Assembly: GCA_027483745.1 (NCBI GenBank)
Contig: JAIXTZ010000101.1
Coordinates: 1 to 10,737, forward strand
Source of the DNA: Lysobacteraceae bacterium
GTDB taxonomy: Bacteria; Pseudomonadota; Gammaproteobacteria; Xanthomonadales; Xanthomonadaceae
Reading direction: 5' to 3'
Length of the DNA: 10,737 nt
Made by a program: the position numbers and the translations under genes. Shown here in pieces: positions 6,949 through 10,737 of this stretch. Below the pieces are notes generated by a model that was given only the letters and a program-made list of their open reading frames with translations, searched no databases and had not been told where the DNA came from. The number at the start of each line of letters is the position of its first letter. Positions within the stretch are counted from its first letter, which is position 1.

Positions 6949-6995
6949 CGCGGCGTCCGGGGCGATGAGGGAGCGGGAGAGAGCGGGCGGTCCAT
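6945..6995 (-). CDS. Possible 16-codon upstream ORF (leader) before the RDD gene
   Basis: On the minus strand an ATG at 6995 opens a frame encoding MDRPLSPAPSSPRTPR. Its TGA overlaps the ATG of the RDD gene in an ATGA junction, the same four-base arrangement found at most gene junctions in this window. Five of the 16 residues are proline, a feature that can slow ribosomes. Against it: I see no Shine-Dalgarno sequence before its ATG, and short open frames are common in high-GC DNA. If translated, it could deliver ribosomes to the poorly served RDD start. This is a speculative entry. Confidence 0.25.
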   Translation of the reverse strand: MDRPLSPAPSSPRTPR

Positions 6996-7021
6996 CGAAA
7001 GCGGGGTGGGGGGATCACCGC

Positions 7022-7027
7022 ACTGTA
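7022..7027 (-). promoter_or_regulatory. Candidate -10 element for the RDD-MoxR operon
   Basis: The minus strand reads TACAGT here, matching the TATAAT consensus at four of six positions, including the key first two bases and the final T. A start site would fall near 7015-7016, leaving a leader of about 67 nt before the RDD ATG. No good -35 hexamer is found at 16-18 bp spacing (GTGCAG at 17 bp matches poorly), which makes this a weak prediction. Confidence 0.3.
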
Positions 7028-7033
7028 GACGAC

Positions 7034-7070
7034 GGCCGAACGGCCTGCACGTCCAGCACGCCGGAAGGCG
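7034..7070 (-). terminator. Two short hairpins after fliK, weak terminator candidate
   Basis: Directly after the fliK stop the minus strand has CGCC-TTCC-GGCG (7070-7059), then GGCC-GTTC-GGCC (7045-7034). Both are perfect 4-5 bp stems with tight loops. Neither is followed by a run of T, so they fit an RNA-end stabiliser or attenuating structure better than a classical intrinsic terminator, and chance is possible at this GC content. Confidence 0.2.
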
Positions 7071-7072
7071 CC

Positions 7073-8311
7073 TCACGCGTACAAATCGAGCACCCCGCGA
7101 CCACCGCGACCAATGAGCACATTGGCTTCGCGCGCCGGTGCGGCAAGCACGATGGCATCGCCCTCGTCCTCGCCCGCAAAGCCCTTCGCGGTCTTCGCCG
7201 CGTCCTCGTTCGACGACGGCGCGTGCTTGTGCCCGACGTCCGCATGCCCGAGCTGCAAGCCCTGCTGCGCGAGCATGTCGCGCAGCTTCGGCAGCGCATC
7301 CTGCAGGGCCTGGCGGGTGTCCTGCTGGGTGGCGGTGAAGCCGAGCTCGACGCGATCGCCGTCGAGCTTCAGGCGGATCTCGACCGGGCCAAGGCCGTCG
7401 GGGCTGATGCGCAGCGTGGCTTCGCCGCCCTGCTGCTCGGCGATCCACTGCAGACGCGCGCCCACCTCTTCGGCGAAGCGAGGCGAGGGCAGCGGCACCG
7501 GCGCCGGGAAGGCCGCAGCAAGATCAAGCTTGTGCAGGGCCGGCGTGGGCGACGTCGGCGCCAGCGGCGCGGCGTCCGACGCCCGCTCGAGGCCCAGCGT
7601 TTCGGTGAGCGCGGTGAGTGCTGAGGGTTCGCTGTCGTCGGCCACGGGCAGACGCAGCGTGGCAGGCTGGCGCGCGAGGGCCGCGGCCAGGGCATCCGGG
7701 CCAGCGGCGTTCCCCAGCGGCATGGGCATCGTGGCGGCGGCGCCCACCGTGGATGCCACGCCTTTGTCGAGTGCGAGCGCGGTCGCGGACGAGGGGCTGG
7801 CGCTGTCCGGCAGGCTTGAATCGACGTTCTCTGGGAGCAGGACGTTGAATCCGAACCCACGCACCGAGGCCACGGTCGACGCGGCGGACGATGCGCCGGC
7901 CTGGGCGGCGAGCACGGGACTGCCAGGGAACAAGGAAGAGAGTCCCGGCGGCGGCCAACCCGGAGCCGGTGCCGCAGCGTCAAGGCCGGCATCGCTCGGC
8001 GAAGCCGGAACGCCGCCCGCATCGAGGGTGGCGAGTGCCACCGGCAGTGCCGTGGGGATCGCCGCGGCCATCGCAGCGGCCGCCGGAAGCGTCGGTGCAG
8101 GCACCTCGGGCAGCCCGGTCATCGCGCCGTCGAGTGCGCCAGCGTCCAGCGTATCGAGGCTCGCGGTGGCCTCGTCCAGCGCGGCGGCAAACCCGCCGCC
8201 CGAACCATCGCCGAGCGGGCCCGTCGCATCCGGTAGGTGCGCATCGGCCAGTGCGGGCTTCGTCGTGGCCGACGACGCGCCGAGCGCGGCAGAGAAGGTG
8301 GGCAACGTCAT
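7073..8311 (-). CDS. fliK: Flagellar hook-length control protein FliK
   Basis: This 412-residue protein is the molecular ruler that is exported during hook assembly and switches the export gate from hook to filament substrates. Residues 1 to about 278 are low-complexity, rich in Ala, Pro, Ser and Asp, with no membrane segment, as expected of the ruler part. The conserved C-terminal domain (Flg_hook, PF02120) spans about 280-360, including ATLRISPDGLGPVEIRLKLD (298-317) and LPKLRDMLAQQGLQL (340-354). A charged tail (361-412) ends in GVLDLYA. The length is close to that of the enterobacterial protein. The ATG overlaps the fliJ stop (ATGA) and has AAGGA 6 nt upstream. It is the last flagellar gene in the window; a 124-bp gap and unrelated genes follow. 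Confidence 0.93.
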   Translation of the reverse strand: MTLPTFSAALGASSATTKPALADAHLPDATGPLGDGSGGGFAAALDEATASLDTLDAGALDGAMTGLPEVPAPTLPAAAAMAAAIPTALPVALATLDAGGVPASPSDAGLDAAAPAPGWPPPGLSSLFPGSPVLAAQAGASSAASTVASVRGFGFNVLLPENVDSSLPDSASPSSATALALDKGVASTVGAAATMPMPLGNAAGPDALAAALARQPATLRLPVADDSEPSALTALTETLGLERASDAAPLAPTSPTPALHKLDLAAAFPAPVPLPSPRFAEEVGARLQWIAEQQGGEATLRISPDGLGPVEIRLKLDGDRVELGFTATQQDTRQALQDALPKLRDMLAQQGLQLGHADVGHKHAPSSNEDAAKTAKGFAGEDEGDAIVLAAPAREANVLIGRGGRGVLDLYA

Positions 8312-8754
8312 GGCGTGTCCTTGGTCTGGCGTTCGCGGTGCGCGCGGGCGCCGAGGTCGTCGAGCACGCTCTGGTCGCGGCGTTCCTCGGCCTGGCGTTC
8401 GACGTGGCGATAGCTGGCGGCGAGCTTCTCGAGCACGAGCTTGTCGCGGCTGGCCAGCAGCAGGCGCGTGCGTTCGATGGCCAGTGCCTCTTCGCTGGTG
8501 GCGATGTGCTTCTGCTGCGTCACCACCGCGTCGTCGATCTTGGCAAGGAAGGCCGCGCGATTGAGCAGCTGGCTCGCCGAGACGGCGGTGCCGGGCACGG
8601 GCGGGGCTTCGTACTCACCGCGGAAGCGTTCGAGGTCGCCGAGGCGCTGCGCCTGCTGCTGGTGCGCCTGCACGCGCTTGGCGAGCTCCTTGGCGAGCGC
8701 GTCCTCGCGGCTCTCGGCGCGGCGGATCAGCGGGTCGAGGCGCTTGGAATTCAC
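8308..8754 (-). CDS. fliJ: Flagellar export chaperone/stalk protein FliJ
   Basis: This is a 148-residue, almost wholly helical protein rich in Glu, Arg, Gln, Ala and Leu, with heptad-like spacing from about residue 5 to 50 and 65 to 140. It matches the family's antiparallel coiled coil (about 147 residues in enterobacteria). FliJ sits in the pore of the FliI hexamer and links the ATPase ring to FlhA, much as the gamma subunit does in F1-ATPase. The sequence itself is weakly conserved, so the call leans on its size, coiled-coil character and position between fliI and fliK. The start is a GTG overlapping the fliI stop (GTGA), supported by GGAGG 7 nt upstream. A glycine/proline break at about 46-56 (GEYEAPPVPG) could mark a kink between helices. 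Confidence 0.92.
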   Translation of the reverse strand: MNSKRLDPLIRRAESREDALAKELAKRVQAHQQQAQRLGDLERFRGEYEAPPVPGTAVSASQLLNRAAFLAKIDDAVVTQQKHIATSEEALAIERTRLLLASRDKLVLEKLAASYRHVERQAEERRDQSVLDDLGARAHRERQTKDTP

Positions 8755-10115
8755 GGGCTGGCCTCCAGCAACTGGGCCAGCGCGGCCTTGCTGGATTCGA
8801 GACTGGCGCCTTCGTGCACGTCCTGGCCGAGGAAGGCCTGGATGGCCGGCCAGCGGGCGATGGCTTCGTCCACCAGCGGGTCGGCGCCGCGCTGGTAGGC
8901 GCCAATGGCGATCAGGTCGCGCTGCGCGGAATACGCCGCCATCAGCCGCTTGAGGCGACGAATGCGCTCGCGGGTGGCGAGGTCGGCGATCTCGGTGACC
9001 ACGCGCGAGACCGAACGCTCGATGTCGATGGCCGGGTAGAGGCCCGAATCGGCGATGCGGCGGTCGAGCACGATGTGGCCGTCGAGGATGGCGCGCGCCG
9101 CGTCGGCGATGGGCTCCTGCTGGTCGTCGCCTTCCGTGAGCACGGTGTAGAACGCGGTGATCGAGCCTCGGCCCGCCGGGCCCATGCCGGCGCGCTCCAC
9201 GAGCGCGGGCAGTCGCGCGAACACCGACGGCGGGTAGCCGCGCGTGGTCGGCGGCTCGCCGATGGAGAGGCCGATCTCGCGCTGCGCCTGCGCGAAGCGC
9301 GTCAGCGAATCCATCAGCAGCAGTACGTTCAAGCCCTGGTCGCGGAAATGCTCGGCGATGGCCGTGGCGCGCAACGCGCCGTGGATGCGCGCCAGCGGCG
9401 GGCGATCGGCCGGCGAGGCGACGACGACGGCGCGCTTCAGGCCGGCGGGGCCGAGCGTGCTTTCGACGAAATCGCGCACTTCGCGACCACGCTCGCCGAT
9501 CAGCCCGACCACGACCACGTCGGCCTGCGTGTACTTGGTCATCATGCCGAGCAGCGTGGATTTGCCCACGCCGGAGCCGGCGAACAGGCCGACGCGCTGG
9601 CCACGGCCGATCGGCAGCATCGCGTTGATCGCGCGCACGCCGACATCGAGGCCCTGGGTGATCGGTTCACGCGCGAGCGGATTGAGCGGCACGCCAGTGA
9701 GGCCGGTGTAGCCGTCGGGGCGCGGCGGCGGCCGACCGTCGAGCGCGTGGCCGTCGCTGTCGATGACGCGGCCGAGCAGGCCATCACCTACCGCCACGCG
9801 GCCGCGCGCCCAGCCCGGCACCACGCGCGCGCGCGGCAGCAGGCCGTGCAGGTCGGTGGTGGGCATCAGGAAGGTCTTGTCGCCGGCGAAGCCGACGACT
9901 TCCGCCTCGACGAACTGGCCGCCCTGCGCTTCGATGCGCACGGCCGAGCCGAGCGGCACTTCGCAGCCTTCGGCTTCCAGCGTGAGCCCGACGGCGCGAC
10001 GCAGCACGCCTTCGCGCACGGTGCCGAGGCGATCGAGCTGCGGCTCGAGCGTGGACAGACGCGCCGCGAGCCGAGCGTCGCGCGAAGCGAGCAATTGGCC
10101 GGTGGCGGTGCTCAT
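8751..10115 (-). CDS. fliI: Flagellar type III export ATPase FliI
   Basis: This 454-residue protein is the ATPase that powers or primes export of flagellar subunits at the cytoplasmic face of the basal body, and is homologous to the F1 beta subunit. Residues 1-30 form the FliH-binding N-terminal helix and about 31-105 the beta-barrel domain. Walker A is GSGVGKST (180-187, Lys185), the catalytic Glu region is GERGREVRDF (207-216) and Walker B is VLLLMDS (264-270). Further family blocks are GYPPSVFARLPALVERAG (293-310) and PIADAARAILDGHIVLDR (335-352). All catalytic residues are present and the length matches the family. The ATG at 10115 overlaps the fliH stop (ATGA). A longer in-frame reading to 10262 would add 49 Arg/Ala-rich residues inside fliH and is not credible. 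Translation probably depends on coupling, as no clear Shine-Dalgarno sequence precedes it. Confidence 0.97.
   Translation of the reverse strand: MSTATGQLLASRDARLAARLSTLEPQLDRLGTVREGVLRRAVGLTLEAEGCEVPLGSAVRIEAQGGQFVEAEVVGFAGDKTFLMPTTDLHGLLPRARVVPGWARGRVAVGDGLLGRVIDSDGHALDGRPPPRPDGYTGLTGVPLNPLAREPITQGLDVGVRAINAMLPIGRGQRVGLFAGSGVGKSTLLGMMTKYTQADVVVVGLIGERGREVRDFVESTLGPAGLKRAVVVASPADRPPLARIHGALRATAIAEHFRDQGLNVLLLMDSLTRFAQAQREIGLSIGEPPTTRGYPPSVFARLPALVERAGMGPAGRGSITAFYTVLTEGDDQQEPIADAARAILDGHIVLDRRIADSGLYPAIDIERSVSRVVTEIADLATRERIRRLKRLMAAYSAQRDLIAIGAYQRGADPLVDEAIARWPAIQAFLGQDVHEGASLESSKAALAQLLEASP
8762..8766 (-). promoter_or_regulatory. Ribosome binding site deciding the fliJ GTG start
   Basis: The minus strand has GGAGG ending 7 nt before the GTG at 8754. 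It is inside the fliI coding region and is one of the best Shine-Dalgarno matches in the window, which supports the GTG over any later start. Confidence 0.6.
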
Positions 10116-10687
10116 GCGCCGCTGCCGATCGGATTGAGCACGGCAGCGAGCGCCGCCTGCAGGCGCGAATCGGTGCGTGCGTCGATGCGCACGCCATCGC
10201 CGTGGATGCGCACGTCGCCGCGCGCCAGCTGCGGGTCGGTGATGACGCGGGCATCCGGCCACTGCGGCAACCAGGGCTGCAGCACCTTCGCGTCCTCGGG
10301 ATGCACGCGCAGTTCGATGTCGCGCTGGCCGGGGCCGACCGCATCGATGGCGGTGCGCACCAGCTGCGCCAGAAGCTCCGGATCGGCTTCGTAGGCGCGG
10401 CCGATCAGCGCACCGGCGATGCGCACGGCCATCTGTCCGAGCGCGGCATGCACCTCGTCATCGAGGCGACCGAGCGGCCGTGCCATGGCTTCGACGACGC
10501 CTTCGATCTGCGCGACCAGCTTGCGCACCTCGGCCTCGCCGGCCTTCATTCCTTCGCGGCGGCCGGCTTCGAAACCTTCCTTGCGCGCGGCGTCCTCGAT
10601 GCGCTGCAGCTCGTCGATCGAGGGCGGCTTCGGCGGCGGCGGCGCATCGAGCGCCGGCACGCGCCACAGGGCGGCGGCGTCGCTCAC
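10112..10687 (-). CDS. fliH: Flagellar assembly protein FliH (FliI regulator/stator)
   Basis: This is a 191-residue protein that dimerises, binds and restrains the FliI ATPase, and docks it to the C-ring (FliN) and FlhA. The N-terminus carries Trp8 within ALWRVPAL, like the short tryptophan motif that docks enterobacterial FliH to FlhA. A proline-rich linker (APPPPKPP, 15-22) follows. Residues 38-50 read GFEAGRREGMKAG, three consecutive GxxxG steps of the type known in FliH. A long helix and a C-terminal globular domain (about 75-185) complete it, with DIELRVHPEDAKVLQPWL at 123-140. The start is a GTG overlapping the fliG stop (GTGA) with a strong GGGGAG upstream. Confidence 0.94.
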   Translation of the reverse strand: MSDAAALWRVPALDAPPPPKPPSIDELQRIEDAARKEGFEAGRREGMKAGEAEVRKLVAQIEGVVEAMARPLGRLDDEVHAALGQMAVRIAGALIGRAYEADPELLAQLVRTAIDAVGPGQRDIELRVHPEDAKVLQPWLPQWPDARVITDPQLARGDVRIHGDGVRIDARTDSRLQAALAAVLNPIGSGA

Positions 10688-10737
10688 ACGAACTCCCCTT
10701 TCGCGCCACCGAGGCTGATGGTGCCTTCGTCAGCGAG
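10684..10737 (-). CDS. fliG: Flagellar motor switch protein FliG, C-terminal end (partial)
   Basis: Only the last 17 residues and the TGA stop are present; the gene enters from the right edge. They read LADEGTISLGGAKGEFV, which closely resembles the conserved C-terminal tail of FliG (acidic residue, G-x-I/M-x-L-GG, ending EFV or EYV). FliG is the C-ring protein that contacts the stator units and sets torque and rotation direction. Its stop overlaps the fliH GTG by four bases, the normal fliG-fliH arrangement. The call rests on a short tail plus perfect synteny. Confidence 0.88.
   Translation of the reverse strand, partial: LADEGTISLGGAKGEFV
10693..10698 (-). promoter_or_regulatory. Ribosome binding site deciding the fliH GTG start
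   Basis: The minus strand reads GGGGAG (within AAGGGGAG) ending 5 nt before the GTG at 10687. It lies inside the last codons of fliG. Its strength and spacing justify the GTG start. Confidence 0.65.

Larger units (their letters stand above)
6949..7072. other. Intergenic region between fliK and the RDD operon
   Basis: These 124 bp separate the flagellar genes from the MoxR module on the same strand. Reading leftward they hold two short GC hairpins (7059-7070 and 7034-7045), a -10-like hexamer at 7022-7027, and the 16-codon leader frame. No oligo-T tract follows either hairpin, so strong intrinsic termination is not evident and some read-through from fliK into the module is possible. Confidence 0.6.

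Noticed and set aside
7034..7060. Possible sigma-54 promoter (GG...GC) upstream of the RDD gene
   Set aside because: The GG in CTGGACG has no GC at the required spacing, so the -24/-12 pattern is not met.
8751..10262. Longer FliI reading with 49 extra N-terminal residues
   Set aside because: The extra part is inside fliH in another frame and unlike FliI; the ATG at 10115 gives normal length and an ATGA junction.
8814..10394. 526-residue open frame on the plus strand opposite fliI
   Set aside because: Antisense shadow of a highly conserved ATPase gene; His/Arg/Ala-rich, no recognisable domain.
1..10737. tRNA/rRNA genes, insertion sequences, CRISPR arrays, prophage or attachment sites
   Set aside because: None seen on either strand; coding is nearly continuous and composition looks uniform.

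Overview
The window is a high-GC (about 70% by eye), densely packed bacterial chromosome segment in which every supported gene lies on the minus strand, so it reads from right to left. Gene content and order suggest a flagellated gammaproteobacterium, most likely of the Xanthomonadales/Lysobacteraceae. That placement is an inference from family resemblance and no marker gene is present to confirm it.

Right half (about 10737 to 7073): the middle of a flagellar operon. It holds the 3' end of fliG (rotor/switch), then fliH, fliI and fliJ (soluble ATPase complex of the flagellar type III export apparatus) and fliK (hook-length control). Each start overlaps the preceding stop by four bases (GTGA or ATGA), so translation is probably coupled throughout. 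The usual next genes, fliL-fliM-fliN, do not follow.

Intergenic 6949-7072: two short hairpins just after fliK, a weak promoter-like element, and a 16-codon proline-rich upstream ORF whose stop overlaps the start of the next gene in the same ATGA arrangement.

Left half (6948 to 197): a six-gene membrane/AAA+ module in the order RDD protein, SpoIIM-like protein, DUF4129 protein, DUF4350 protein, MoxR ATPase, DUF58 protein. Overlaps are 8, 11 and 4 bp, then a 38-bp gap before moxR, then a 4-bp overlap. Known MoxR/DUF58 pairs act as ATPase plus von Willebrand A-like adaptor in envelope or stress functions. The four membrane proteins suggest that the pair works at the inner membrane, but no biochemical function is established for this set. 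After a 114-bp gap, a Yip1-like membrane protein gene begins and runs off the left edge, with a small hairpin presenting its ribosome binding site.

No RNA genes, insertion sequences, CRISPR arrays or broken genes were seen. The long plus-strand reading frames are antisense shadows typical of high-GC DNA.
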